This document shows positions 1 through 9,900 of a stretch of DNA of 64,000 nucleotides, piece by piece. The position numbers were made by a program, and so were the translations under genes. The DNA is from Gammaproteobacteria bacterium (lineage in GTDB: Bacteria > Pseudomonadota > Gammaproteobacteria > Eutrophobiales > Eutrophobiaceae). The notes under the pieces are model-generated. The model was not told the DNA's origin and made no database searches. It worked only from the letters and a program-made list of their open reading frames with translations. The stretch lies in NCBI GenBank assembly GCA_021773235.1, contig JAJFKL010000032.1, forward strand, positions 62,001-126,000, written 5' to 3'. How positions within the stretch are numbered: the first letter of the stretch is position 1; every line of letters starts with the position of its first letter.

Positions 1-467
1 TCACCTAGGTATTTAATCAGTGCGTTTCCGCCGAGTGAGATTCCTACCGCTGCAATCTTTCTATTGGGGTAACGAATTATTAATTCGGTGATAAAAGAAT
101 TAATGTCGCCGGTATCACCTGAATGATAGCTACGATCTAAACGGTTATGTCGCCCGCTGCAACCCCGGAAGTGCATAAGAACACCTTGCCAACCACATGC
201 TTTTATAGTTTTTAATAATCCTTGTGCATAGGGTGAATCTATTGAGCCTTCGAGGCCATGGAACAGAACAACTAGTGGACCTGTTTCTGTTTTATCAGTC
301 CAGGCAAGATCGACGAAATCACCATCCGGTAATTCGAACTCTTCATTGATGAGATTTATGGAAGTTGATGTATGAAATAATCTCGAATACAGCGTTTGTA
401 AGTGACGGTTGGAGCACCACCATGCAGGTTTGAATTCGCTGTTGATGATGTTGATTGATGAAGCCTT
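1..467 (-). CDS. YheT-family alpha/beta hydrolase (truncated by window start)
   Basis: Manual reverse translation gives ...SEFKPAWWCSNRHLQTLYSRLF...FELPDGDFVDLAWTD...GPLVVLFHGLEGS...SPYAQG...GWQGVLMHFRGCSGRHNR...YHSGDT...AVGISLGGNALIKYLG, matching the YheT family (HLQT, LPDGDFVDLAW, FHGLEGS, FRGCSG, GxSLGGN). Start codon uncertain: in-frame TAA at 468-470 and no ATG/GTG/TTG before the conserved region. Confidence 0.8.
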
Positions 468-481
468 TTAATAATTATTGC

Positions 482-1483
482 TTATGATTCGATAGTATAG
501 GGGAGTTCAATGATTGTGACTTCTTGATTTTCAATTATCAATTTGTCATTTAATTTATCTAGCGCAATTACCGCTAGTGCATAGCATGATCCGTTTGGGT
601 GCATCTCAGCGTTTAGAATATTACCAACGACATTATCAGACTGTTCTAAAGTTAAACGATCGCCAATCGATAGTTGTTGTTCTGCTTTTATTAAACAAAG
701 CCGTTTTTTTACTTCCCCGCGATAATGTAAACGCGCGATAACTTCTTGGCCTGGGTAACAACCTTTTTGATAACTTAATCCATTTAGGGCATCAAGATTT
801 AGCATCTGTGGTAAATACTGTTCCTGAGTTAAAGATGTTATCCACGGCAGTCCAGCAAGAATATCTAACAGATTCCAGATGTGACTCTTTGTTATTGTTA
901 CGCGATTTTTAGAATTCGATATATTATTCTTTAATGCATCAATGCTGCCTGTAATTAGATAGCGGCCAGAACCATCGGGATGACAAATTACAATTAAGCC
1001 ATCATCGGCATTTACTTCTCCAGTATTTGTCGGAAAGTTCTTGTTTAATGTATCAAGTTCATTGTAATTGGCTAAGCCAACTAAAGGTGATGAGTCTGAT
1101 ATATCATTTATTGTCACATCAGATCGCATGACAAACATTCCCAGTCTTTTTTGTACAAAATCTTTTAAGTCTTCTTTGAATATCAGCAGATAGGCAATAC
1201 CGGTGTTGATGATTAAGAAATTTGTAATTAACTGGCCTTTAGGATTGCACCATGCGGAAATTTGCGCGGCAGGTTCTTCAATAAGATTCAAATCATTTAT
1301 GAATTGTCCGTGTAAAAACACATGACGGTCATTACCACCGACGGCCAGCATAGCAAATCCAGAAAGGGGAGTAGCTAAGGGTGTTTCAGAAATATCGATG
1401 TCTGAATGATTAAAATCGATGACACCGTTATCTTGTATTGTTGCTCCTTCTTGTTCAAGAAAGGCTTGCCATGATTCGTGCAT
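482..1483 (-). CDS. ygfZ: YgfZ/GcvT-family folate-binding protein
   Basis: Signature KGCYPGQEVIAR; downstream of sdhE as in many genomes. Confidence 0.9.
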   Translation of the reverse strand: MHESWQAFLEQEGATIQDNGVIDFNHSDIDISETPLATPLSGFAMLAVGGNDRHVFLHGQFINDLNLIEEPAAQISAWCNPKGQLITNFLIINTGIAYLLIFKEDLKDFVQKRLGMFVMRSDVTINDISDSSPLVGLANYNELDTLNKNFPTNTGEVNADDGLIVICHPDGSGRYLITGSIDALKNNISNSKNRVTITKSHIWNLLDILAGLPWITSLTQEQYLPQMLNLDALNGLSYQKGCYPGQEVIARLHYRGEVKKRLCLIKAEQQLSIGDRLTLEQSDNVVGNILNAEMHPNGSCYALAVIALDKLNDKLIIENQEVTIIELPYTIES

Positions 1484-1492
1484 AATTGTAAT

Positions 1493-1741
1493 TCAGTCTA
1501 TCTGCCTGGATCGTCTAATTAAGGTAATGATGCGTTTTATACCATCATTTTCCGGTTCATCTTTTCCCATTATCCAGTTGAGGATATCAAGATCGGCCTC
1601 ATCCAGTAACTGCGCAAATGAATCTTTATCTGCCTTACTCAATGTGTCATAGGTTTGATTTAGAAACGTCTGAAGGACTATGTCCATTTCCCGTATTCCA
1701 CGGCGACAGCGCCAGAGAAGACGAGAACGTTCTCCTTCCAT
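1493..1741 (-). CDS. sdhE: Succinate dehydrogenase assembly factor SdhE (FAD assembly factor)
   Basis: 82 aa; RLLWRCRRGIREMDIVLQTF motif with the RGxxE flavinylation signature; adjacent to sdhB. Confidence 0.9.
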   Translation of the reverse strand: MEGERSRLLWRCRRGIREMDIVLQTFLNQTYDTLSKADKDSFAQLLDEADLDILNWIMGKDEPENDGIKRIITLIRRSRQID

Positions 1742-1742
1742 T

Positions 1743-2525
1743 TTAAAGAGTACGAGTCAGCAACAACTTTTTGATTTCAGCGATAGCTTTCGCTGGATTT
1801 AATCCCTTTGGACAAGTGTTAGTACAATTCATGATGGTATGACAACGGTAAAGTCGAAACGGGTCTTCCAGATCATCTAGTCGTTCACCGGTATATTCAT
1901 CACGGCTATCGGCAATCCAGCGATAGGCTTGTAATAAAATAGCCGGGCCTAGATAACGATCACTATTCCACCAATAACTCGGACAACTTGTAGAACAGCA
2001 AGCACACAAGATGCACTCATATAGGCCATCGAGTTCAGCACGTTCTTCTTTTGATTGCAGCGTTTCTGCATCTGGTGGAGGAGCAGTTTGAGTTTGCATC
2101 CAGGGCTTAATTGATGCGTATTGCGCATAAAAGTGCGTTAAGTCCGGAACCAGATCTTTTACGACAGGCATATGTGGTAATGGGTAGATTGGAACGTCAC
2201 CTTTATACTCTGCAATCGCTGAGGTACAGGCCAAGGTATTTGTGCCACCAATATTCATGGCACAAGAGCCACATATACCTTCGCGACAGGAGCGACGAAA
2301 GGTTAATGTAGAATCAATTTCATTTTTAATATATATGATGGCATCTAATATCATCGGGCCACAGTTATTGAGGTCGATTTCATAGCTATCTAATCTTGGA
2401 TTCTCACCGGAGTCAGGTTCCCATCGATATATACGAAACGTTTTCTTGTTAGACGCTCCTTCTGCAGCAGAGAAGGTCTTGCCCGCTTTTACTTTAGAAT
2501 TTTTGGGTAATGTAAATTCAGCCAT
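1743..2525 (-). CDS. sdhB: Succinate dehydrogenase iron-sulfur subunit
   Basis: [15 protein letters not shown] (2Fe-2S) and [16 protein letters not shown] / [17 protein letters not shown] Fe-S ligand motifs. Confidence 0.97.
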   Translation of the reverse strand: MAEFTLPKNSKVKAGKTFSAAEGASNKKTFRIYRWEPDSGENPRLDSYEIDLNNCGPMILDAIIYIKNEIDSTLTFRRSCREGICGSCAMNIGGTNTLACTSAIAEYKGDVPIYPLPHMPVVKDLVPDLTHFYAQYASIKPWMQTQTAPPPDAETLQSKEERAELDGLYECILCACCSTSCPSYWWNSDRYLGPAILLQAYRWIADSRDEYTGERLDDLEDPFRLYRCHTIMNCTNTCPKGLNPAKAIAEIKKLLLTRTL

Positions 2526-2550
2526 AATTATTCTCTATTTTATAATTCGA

Positions 2551-4338
2551 TTAGTACACACGTTTCTTTGGTGGAAAGACATCGACTTCATCTGTCAGCG
2601 TAAACATATGTACAGGTCGATATTCGAAACTGACTTCACCATGATCATTAAATTTAGCCAAGGTATGTTTCATCCAGTTTTCGTCATCACGATCCGGAAA
2701 ATCTTCGCGGGCGTGGCCGCCACGACTTTCCTCACGATTGTATGCACCATGAATACTGACCATGGCACAGCGTAGGAGGTTATCGAGTTCTAGTGTTTCT
2801 ACCAGATCGGTATTCCAGACCATGCCCTTATCTTCAACCTTCACTTGTGAGAATGATTCCCAGATTTTCGCCATCTCATCGATGCCATGTTTCATGGATT
2901 CACCAGTACGGAAAACAGCAGCATCGTTTTGCATGGTACGTTGCATGTTATTTCGTATTTCAGCGGTCGATATAGAGCCTTTGTTATGACGCAATTTATC
3001 CAGACGATCCAAAGCTTCATCACCGGCGTTAGGCATCGATTTATGTGCCTGACTGGGTTTAATGTTTTCTGCACAGTAATTGGCTGCTGCACGACCAAAG
3101 ACAATCAAGTCGAGTAATGAGTTAGAACCTAAACGGTTAGCGCCATGAACTGATACGCAAGCCGCTTCGCCAATAGCCATTAGACCTTCGACAATCGTAT
3201 CGGGGTCTCCATCTTTCAAAGTGACAACCTGTCCATGGTAGTTGGTTTGAATGCCACCCATGTTGTAATGGACAGTTGGAATAACCGGTATCGGTTCTTT
3301 AGTTACATCAACTCCAGCAAAGATCTCTGCCGACTCAGCAATACCAGGTAAGCGTTCATTAATAACCTCTGGACCCAAGTGTTCAAGATGCAAATGGATA
3401 TGATCTTTATCTTTGCCAACACCACGGCCTTCACGTATCTCCATAGTCATGGAGCGACTAACAACATCACGTGATGCTAAGTCCTTAGCAGAAGGTGCAT
3501 AGCGCTCCATAAAACGCTCACCTTCCGAATTAGTAAGATAACCACCTTCTCCACGTACACCTTCGGTAATTAAACAGCCTGAACCGTAAATCCCAGTTGG
3601 GTGAAATTGAATAAATTCCATGTCTTGCAGCGGTAGGCCTGCACGGAGAACCATGCCATTGCCATCACCAGTACATGTGTGGGCTGAGGTTGCCGAGAAA
3701 TAAGATCGACCATAACCGCCAGTTGCCAATACGACTTGATGTGCGCGGAAACGATGAATCTTTCCGTCTTCCAGATTCCAGGCCATCACTCCACGGCAGA
3801 CGCCGTCATCATCCATAATTAAATCAAAGGCAAAGTATTCAATATAGAATTCTGCTTCGTGTTTTAACGATTGTTGGTAGAGTGTATGCAAAATAGCATG
3901 TCCGGTTCTATCTGCAGCAGCACAAGTTCGTTGTGCGGTACCTTCACCATAATTTGTGGTCATACCACCAAAGGGTCGTTGATATATCTTCCCTTCTTCA
4001 GTTCGAGAGAAAGGCACTCCTTGATGTTCTAGTTCGATAACAGCTGGTACGGCTTCGCGACACATATATTCAATGGCGTCTTGATCGCCCAACCAGTCAG
4101 AGCCTTTTACGGTGTCATACATGTGCCAACGCCAATCATCTTTTCCCATATTGCCAAGTGAGGCGCTCATCCCACCTTGTGCAGCGACAGTATGGCTGCG
4201 AGTTGGGAAAACTTTAGTGATACACGCTGTCTTTAATCCTTTCGCGGCCATGCCGAATGTCGCTCTAAGACCAGCACCGCCTGCACCAACGACGACGATG
4301 TCGTACTTGTGTTCAATAATTTCGTATGATTTTGTCAT
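2551..4338 (-). CDS. sdhA: Succinate dehydrogenase flavoprotein subunit
   Basis: 595 aa; [15 protein letters not shown]-binding, [17 protein letters not shown] flavinylation site, [21 protein letters not shown]. Confidence 0.98.
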   Translation of the reverse strand: MTKSYEIIEHKYDIVVVGAGGAGLRATFGMAAKGLKTACITKVFPTRSHTVAAQGGMSASLGNMGKDDWRWHMYDTVKGSDWLGDQDAIEYMCREAVPAVIELEHQGVPFSRTEEGKIYQRPFGGMTTNYGEGTAQRTCAAADRTGHAILHTLYQQSLKHEAEFYIEYFAFDLIMDDDGVCRGVMAWNLEDGKIHRFRAHQVVLATGGYGRSYFSATSAHTCTGDGNGMVLRAGLPLQDMEFIQFHPTGIYGSGCLITEGVRGEGGYLTNSEGERFMERYAPSAKDLASRDVVSRSMTMEIREGRGVGKDKDHIHLHLEHLGPEVINERLPGIAESAEIFAGVDVTKEPIPVIPTVHYNMGGIQTNYHGQVVTLKDGDPDTIVEGLMAIGEAACVSVHGANRLGSNSLLDLIVFGRAAANYCAENIKPSQAHKSMPNAGDEALDRLDKLRHNKGSISTAEIRNNMQRTMQNDAAVFRTGESMKHGIDEMAKIWESFSQVKVEDKGMVWNTDLVETLELDNLLRCAMVSIHGAYNREESRGGHAREDFPDRDDENWMKHTLAKFNDHGEVSFEYRPVHMFTLTDEVDVFPPKKRVY

Positions 4339-4344
4339 TATTAT

Positions 4345-4725
4345 TTACAGTCCCAAATAAACCTTTAAAACAGCAATTGCGGCGCTAAGCCCAGCCAACA
4401 ACGCAAGAAATTTGACCAGAATTATACAAGCAATTTTTTGCCATTCTGAGTCGATGTAATCTTCTATAATTACCTGTAGACCTAAGGCCGCATGGTAGTA
4501 GAGTGAGATTATAAAAAGCAGCATAAGGACTGCATTTAATGGATTCGCTAGCCAGGCGACAACAGTTGCGTAATCAGCGCCTGTTACCACTACTAAAGAA
4601 TAGATAAACCATAAACTAAGTGGCACTAGTGCTAGCGCCGTAAGACGTTGTGACCACCAATGGTGAACACCTTCTTTAGCTGAACCGAGTCCACGAACAC
4701 GTGCTATAGGAGTTTGCAGGCTCAT
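4345..4725 (-). CDS. sdhD: Succinate dehydrogenase membrane anchor subunit
   Basis: 126 aa, three predicted TM segments, HHWWSQRLTALALVPL and HAALGLQVIIEDYI motifs; between sdhC and sdhA. Confidence 0.93.
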   Translation of the reverse strand: MSLQTPIARVRGLGSAKEGVHHWWSQRLTALALVPLSLWFIYSLVVVTGADYATVVAWLANPLNAVLMLLFIISLYYHAALGLQVIIEDYIDSEWQKIACIILVKFLALLAGLSAAIAVLKVYLGL

Positions 4726-5105
4726 AGCGCACCTCCAAGGAATAACGTAATAATTGTCAAGATGATGCTAAAGGCAATGGAGGCATAGCCAGTCATGTAG
4801 ACAGTTGATATTTCCAGTCCTTTTGCAGCGTCCCAGAATAGATGTCTGATGCCATTGGCGAGATGGAAGTAAAACGAAAAAACAAATGCAACAAGGCCGA
4901 TTTTTCCATACCAAGTAGTTGCATGTAATTGTAAATTGTTAAATGCCTCTTCACCGGTAGCAAGACCAACTAACCAGCAGGTTAGTAGCAATGCTCCCAG
5001 ACTCAGTAAGACACCAGTACCTCTGTGAGTAATCGATAAAATCGACGTCAATTGAGGTTTATAGACTTGTAAATGGGGTGATAACGGTCGTTTCACCGAT
5101 TCCAT
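4722..5105 (-). CDS. sdhC: Succinate dehydrogenase cytochrome b556 subunit
   Basis: RPLSPHLQVYKPQLTSILSITHRGTG and HLANGIRHLFWD motifs. Confidence 0.95.
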   Translation of the reverse strand: MESVKRPLSPHLQVYKPQLTSILSITHRGTGVLLSLGALLLTCWLVGLATGEEAFNNLQLHATTWYGKIGLVAFVFSFYFHLANGIRHLFWDAAKGLEISTVYMTGYASIAFSIILTIITLFLGGAL

Positions 5106-5192
5106 AATTGATATCCTCTAGAGTAATTTGTTGTTTTGACCTGTAGCAATCTTCAAGCCAGTCGGTTTTTGCACTTTTTTTTATTCTTTTTG

Positions 5193-5387
5193 CTAGAAAT
5201 CGATGCAGCGCCCTTTTTTCTCCCAGTCACCATATCGAGTAGGTTCAGGACCCTTAGGGCCGCCAATCTCTGTCAGCTTCGCTTTAGACTTGGTTTTTTC
5301 AGGCTGATAGGAAGTATTAACATCCTTGTGCCCTTTATTATCTGAATTTTTACTATTATCCATTTTATTTTTCATAATGATACGCAT
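5193..5387 (-). CDS. SDHAF4/DUF1674-like succinate dehydrogenase assembly factor
   Basis: 64 aa with C-terminal GGPKGPEPTRYGDWEKKGRCIDF, the DUF1674/SDHAF4 hallmark; directly upstream of sdhC on the same strand. True start may be one of several in-frame ATGs. Confidence 0.85.
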   Translation of the reverse strand: MRIIMKNKMDNSKNSDNKGHKDVNTSYQPEKTKSKAKLTEIGGPKGPEPTRYGDWEKKGRCIDF

Positions 5388-5507
5388 GTGAAGATGTTAT
5401 TATCTATATGCTGCAATGCAAGAGCGTAATACTAAGGTTATTTTGAATAAAAATCACGCTAGAATCACAATATCGGAGAATGGACTCCCAACAATCAGCA
5501 ATATCAC

Positions 5508-5978
5508 ATGGACAGTCACGAAAACCCTTTTCTTGTCACGTTAAGACTACCTATTAGAGATTCTTCGATAATCACTATCGTGCTTATTTCAGCCAACGGT
5601 TTTTGTATATTTGTGCCTTGGTTAACAGGTCTAGATTTGAATTTGAAGATATTGCTGACAGCTCTCCCTACTTTGAATTTGTGTTATTTAATCTATAAAT
5701 ACAGGTTTAAAGTGACAACAGAGCGAGTGACAGAACTAATACTCGGTTCTGAAGATGATTGGCAGCTAAAAATGGCTGATGGCGAAGTGTATAAGGCCAC
5801 ATTGGCTGATTCACTATTTGTACATCCTTTATTGACCATTATCTTATTAAAGTATGGACGACATAAGGACTACTTCATTTTTACACCTGATAATATTGAT
5901 GATGATTTATTTAGGAGATTACGTGTCAGACTTCGTTTTAAAGTTAATGGTGAACAATCGAGAGATGCTATGAAATAA
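5508..5978 (+). CDS. YgfX-like small inner-membrane protein
   Basis: 156 aa; two N-terminal TM segments, then a W-x-L/HPLLTIIL domain and FRRLRVRLRF C-terminus as in the YgfX (CptA) family, which pairs with SdhE elsewhere. Divergent from the sdh operon. Confidence 0.6.
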   Translation: MDSHENPFLVTLRLPIRDSSIITIVLISANGFCIFVPWLTGLDLNLKILLTALPTLNLCYLIYKYRFKVTTERVTELILGSEDDWQLKMADGEVYKATLADSLFVHPLLTIILLKYGRHKDYFIFTPDNIDDDLFRRLRVRLRFKVNGEQSRDAMK

Positions 5979-6822
5979 AATGCGACCACCACGCTATCCA
6001 GAGCTTTCTAAGGGGGGTGAGACTTGTATTTGTACTCAACAATTTACAACCATCATTAAGAATTTCATCACAAGTATTGAGTGCCAATCGATTTAAAATC
6101 AAGCCCTGTTTAAAGGCAGAGGAATTATCCTTACGTAAACCGATATAGTTTTCTTCTAACAGCTTTTTTAACTCCTTTATTAAGGGGGAGAAACTGTCTG
6201 TTTGATTTATTGTGTTTTTTTGAGTTTCAAGCCTCAAATTAAGCAAATCATCTTGCTTAATGATATTTTCTGGAATTATGCAGCGTGTTTCAGTGACATA
6301 GGTATTTGGATCTTGCAGACATCGAAGATAATGATAAACAGACCCTAAGGCGCGATATTTTTGTAACGATGAAGTATCTGTTACACCCAGTTGGATTCCG
6401 CATAGATGCCAAATTTCACCGGCTGTTGAATTATATAAAACTAAGGCCGTGCTTAGATTCTCAGTTTGATCAATGAACAAAAAATTATCAAAATTATTAA
6501 TAATTGAAATGAAAGATGTTCTTAGATTTTGATCGAGCGTGATGCAGTCTATTAAATACTTTGTGATCGGGTGTCGCGGTTGTTGTTGGAAAAGTCGTTC
6601 TATCTCTTCTTGCCACCAATGCAGTTTTATTCTTGCAATGCCTGGATCTGAGCATTCCTGAATAATATCTGTAAGTTCATAGAGAAATGCATGTAGCCCG
6701 GTAATAACGGCTTTACTTTTTTCTTCCTCAAAAAGTGTTGCATAGTAAAGATTGGAGCCGTCAGGAATAGCCTTATTAATACAATAATCAAGGGCGATAG
6801 AATTGTTAGCTACAGAGTTCAC
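5968..6822 (-). CDS. Squalene/phytoene synthase family protein, probably catalytically degenerate
   Basis: 284 aa; RIKLHWWQEEIERLF...HPITKYL and family fold motifs, but the Asp-rich catalytic motifs look lost (AFLYELTDI; LRCLQDPNTYVTETRCIIPENI). Confidence 0.7.
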   Translation of the reverse strand: MNSVANNSIALDYCINKAIPDGSNLYYATLFEEEKSKAVITGLHAFLYELTDIIQECSDPGIARIKLHWWQEEIERLFQQQPRHPITKYLIDCITLDQNLRTSFISIINNFDNFLFIDQTENLSTALVLYNSTAGEIWHLCGIQLGVTDTSSLQKYRALGSVYHYLRCLQDPNTYVTETRCIIPENIIKQDDLLNLRLETQKNTINQTDSFSPLIKELKKLLEENYIGLRKDNSSAFKQGLILNRLALNTCDEILNDGCKLLSTNTSLTPLRKLWIAWWSHFIS

Positions 6823-7468
6823 TTAGCTTGTCATATATTTCAAATGGACTAGAGACCATGCCATCTGCACACCAGTCAGTGGGATTATCACCATCATCGA
6901 TATAACCATAAAGCGCTATAAGTGTTTTTGTGCCGGCACGACGACCTGCTTCAATATCGCGCTGGGCATCACCGATGTAGATTGTCGTTGCTGGATCAGA
7001 TTGCATTAGTTTACATGCGTGGAGTATCGGAGCAGGGTGGGGTTTTTTTTGTTCCAGTGTATCGCCGCTTATTACGCAAGCAGCCCGTTTATCGAGAGAC
7101 AGTGCCTCGACTAAAGGATCTGTTAACCAGGAAGATTTATTCGTCACGATCCCCCAAGGCTTATTCTCACCTTCGAGTGAGAGTAGTAGTTCCTCCATAC
7201 CGTCAAATAGATGTGATTCTTGTGCAATATTGTCGCGGTAATAATTAAGAAACTCATCACGAATTGATTCAAAGCCCTTGTCTCCTTCTTCAAGATCAAA
7301 TGCGAGTTTGATCATGGCATTACCGCCAAGTGAAACAGTAGGGCGTATAACTTCTTTCGGAAGCGTTGTTAACTCATGTTTTAAACGAATGGCATTGAGC
7401 GCATTGGCTAAGTCATCAGCTGTATCAGCCAATGTACCATCTAGATCAAATAGAATGTGTTCGATCAT
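6806..7468 (-). CDS. gph: HAD-family hydrolase, phosphoglycolate phosphatase-like
   Basis: IEHILFDLDGTLADTADDL, GIVTNKSSWLTDPLVEAL, KPHPAPILHACKLM, YIGDAQRDIEAGRRAGT; next to ubiG. Confidence 0.88.
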   Translation of the reverse strand: MIEHILFDLDGTLADTADDLANALNAIRLKHELTTLPKEVIRPTVSLGGNAMIKLAFDLEEGDKGFESIRDEFLNYYRDNIAQESHLFDGMEELLLSLEGENKPWGIVTNKSSWLTDPLVEALSLDKRAACVISGDTLEQKKPHPAPILHACKLMQSDPATTIYIGDAQRDIEAGRRAGTKTLIALYGYIDDGDNPTDWCADGMVSSPFEIYDKLSELCS

Positions 7469-7473
7469 TTATT

Positions 7474-8178
7474 TTATTTGGCTATGGTATCGAGCAGATA
7501 ATTAACGTCAGGCTGTGTATTTAATGAACACTGACCTGATAAAGGGTTGTATTGCATTCCAGCTAAATCGTTCATCTCAAGATTATTATCTTTACACCAG
7601 CTAACCAACTCTGAAGGACGAATAAATTTTTCGTATTCGTGTGTCCCTTTTGGTAGAAGCTTTAGCAGATATTCGCCTGTTAACACGGCAAGCACATAGG
7701 CTTTAATATTGCGATTTATAGTTGAAAAAAACACATGACCACCGGGTTTTATCATTTTACTAGCGGCTTGAATTATAGATGCAGGATCTGGCACATGCTC
7801 TAACAACTCCATACAGGTTATTACATCAAAGCTATCAATATGATCTTCAGCGAAGTTTTCTGCTGTACTAACGATATAATTGATTTCAAGATCGTTTTCA
7901 GAGGCATGTTGAGATGCGATGTCGATGTTTTCTTTGCTTGCATCCAGTCCAGTGACAATAGCGCCTTGTTTAGCCATAGCCTCCGAAAAAATACCACCGC
8001 CACAACCGATATCCATGGTTTGTGAATTCTTAAGTGAGACATGCTTTGTGACATAATTTAATCGAACAGGATTTATATCATGCAATGTTTTAAATTCCCC
8101 ATCAAAATCCCACCATTGATCCGCTCTTGAGGAAAATTTATCCAGTTCTTTTAAGTCAATGTTTTCGTTTTCAGCCAT
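7474..8178 (-). CDS. ubiG: UbiG ubiquinone biosynthesis O-methyltransferase
   Basis: ADQWWDFDGEFKTLHDINPVRLNYV, DIGCGGGIFSEAMAKQGA, CMELLEHVPDP, FFSTINRN, GTHEYEKFIRPSEL. Confidence 0.96.
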   Translation of the reverse strand: MAENENIDLKELDKFSSRADQWWDFDGEFKTLHDINPVRLNYVTKHVSLKNSQTMDIGCGGGIFSEAMAKQGAIVTGLDASKENIDIASQHASENDLEINYIVSTAENFAEDHIDSFDVITCMELLEHVPDPASIIQAASKMIKPGGHVFFSTINRNIKAYVLAVLTGEYLLKLLPKGTHEYEKFIRPSELVSWCKDNNLEMNDLAGMQYNPLSGQCSLNTQPDVNYLLDTIAK

Positions 8179-8397
8179 TATATTTTTCTGTAATAAACTT
8201 TTTACTTATGAAAAGAGTTTAACTTGTTAGCATAAGATATTGAATAGAAAGTTTATCTCCTATGTCATATAAAACGACTGTCTTTGAATTGTAACGCTAT
8301 TATTGACGATACATTTTCATATAACCATAATGATGTGCTTTAGGGGAATTAAGTACACAACACTATATAAATAGAATTAACACGATAAGGAACAATA

Positions 8398-9111
8398 ATG
8401 AAAAACAGATTCGTGGCTAAGATTAGAATATTGTCAGTAGGGCTTTGCATGACGTTTTTGTCTGCTTGTGCGACTACTGGCTCATTAGATGAACGCGATC
8501 CATGGGAAGGGTTTAATCGAGGTGTCTATACCTTTAATGAATCAATGGATACGGTTCTCTTTGACCCGATAGCTAAAGTGTACGATTTCATAACGCCGGA
8601 TTTTCTAGATTCTGGAGTAACTAACTTTTTTAGCAATATCGCTCAGGTTCCTGTTATTGCAAATGACATACTCCAATTTAAATTTGATCAGGCTGTTAAC
8701 GACACCGTCCGTCTATTTCTTAATTCAACTGTTGGATTATTAGGCTTTCTCGATGTTTCATCGGAAGCTGGCTTACCTTCCAGTAAAGCTGACTTTGGCC
8801 AGACACTAGCCCATTGGGGCGTCGATTCGGGGCCTTATTTAGTAATGCCATTCTTTGGGCCTGGCACGGTAAGACACGCAGCAGGCTACGCTGTTGATGG
8901 TGCTTTGAATCCACTGGTATACATAGATAACGATCTGACTAAAGCAGGGCTCATGTCACTTGCTTTCGTAGATGTTAAATCAGATTTACTCAGTGCAGTA
9001 GATTTGCTTGAAGAAGCAGCGCTTGATAAATATGAATTTACCAAGAATGCCTATTTTGAAAAGAGGGCAAGCAAGATAAGTGGTAATGAATTTACGGATT
9101 ATTCAGAATAA
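8398..9111 (+). CDS. mlaA: MlaA (VacJ) family outer-membrane lipoprotein
   Basis: Lipobox LSAC; DPWEGFNRGVYTFNESMD; DFGQTLAHWGVDSGPYLVMPFFGPGTVRH. Confidence 0.95.
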   Translation: MKNRFVAKIRILSVGLCMTFLSACATTGSLDERDPWEGFNRGVYTFNESMDTVLFDPIAKVYDFITPDFLDSGVTNFFSNIAQVPVIANDILQFKFDQAVNDTVRLFLNSTVGLLGFLDVSSEAGLPSSKADFGQTLAHWGVDSGPYLVMPFFGPGTVRHAAGYAVDGALNPLVYIDNDLTKAGLMSLAFVDVKSDLLSAVDLLEEAALDKYEFTKNAYFEKRASKISGNEFTDYSE

Positions 9112-9121
9112 TAATCCGTAA
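9092..9121. terminator. Putative bidirectional terminator between convergent mlaA and 9137-9874
   Basis: Perfect 11-bp inverted repeat TTACGGATTAT-(8 nt)-ATAATCCGTAA overlapping the mlaA stop codon. AT-rich flanks but no long T-tract. Confidence 0.5.
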
Positions 9122-9136
9122 TATTTAATTTAATAG

Positions 9137-9874
9137 CTATTCTAGAATAAGGCGTGAATCGACTATTCCAATAGCGCTAGCGAACTCAATTAATTGTTGT
9201 TGTTTTAGAGCTGCTTTTTCACTATCTATACTCGAGAGTGCCTTTTCTTCAAGGAACTGTTTATAGATAGAATCGTGCATCCTTTGCATACGTTTGCTCG
9301 GTTGAGCTGAGTCACGATCTTTTTGAGACAGGGCTAACCAAGTATTTAAAAATGTGTCCAGACTATCTTTTGTCCAGCTCTTTTGTCTCAAAAAGTCAGC
9401 AATCAGTGACTCGCCTCCCATGTTGGTGTTTGCAGTAGCAGTGGGAGTAGGCGCTTGAGCTTTATTAGAGATATTAGTTGTTTCAGTAGCCGTCGAGCCA
9501 GGTGGCTTCGGGTAAAATAGAATAACTACGATAATTAACGATATTACTATCACTGCGCTGACTGAAATAAAGATTAGAGGCGATTTTTTATTTGTTTCAG
9601 ATAAGGAATGTTGGTGCGTCGGAGGCTTTCTCGTCGCAGACTTATTTTTAGCTGGCGAAGAAACAATTTCGGTGGTATCCCTGTGAGCAGTCTCTGTTAT
9701 AGCAGCTTCTTCTTCAGATGGCATAAGCGGTGGAGGAAAGTCGATGGCCTTAACATTCACTTTACCCGCAGTTATCGCCGTTATAAGTTCGACGCGTGAT
9801 TTTCGATAAATATCTTTATCGATTTCACCTCGGGCATAATCCTTTGCCAGTTCACGCAATGTTTGATTGCTCAT
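9137..9874 (-). CDS. Hypothetical membrane protein with SHOCT-like N-terminus and single TM segment
   Basis: 245 aa; LAKDYARGEIDKDIYRKSRVELI N-terminus, low-complexity linker, TM segment SPLIFISVSAVIVISLIIVVILFY, C-terminal helical domain. Same strand as the kinase, 26 bp apart. Confidence 0.65.
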   Translation of the reverse strand: MSNQTLRELAKDYARGEIDKDIYRKSRVELITAITAGKVNVKAIDFPPPLMPSEEEAAITETAHRDTTEIVSSPAKNKSATRKPPTHQHSLSETNKKSPLIFISVSAVIVISLIIVVILFYPKPPGSTATETTNISNKAQAPTPTATANTNMGGESLIADFLRQKSWTKDSLDTFLNTWLALSQKDRDSAQPSKRMQRMHDSIYKQFLEEKALSSIDSEKAALKQQQLIEFASAIGIVDSRLILE

Positions 9875-9900
9875 ATCAGACCTATATTAAAATTATTTTA

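Noticed and set aside
2762-3117. Overlapping plus- and minus-strand ORFs inside sdhA (and similar ones in the kinase and other core genes)
   Set aside because: Alternative-frame ORFs within a clearly coding conserved gene; no independent evidence.
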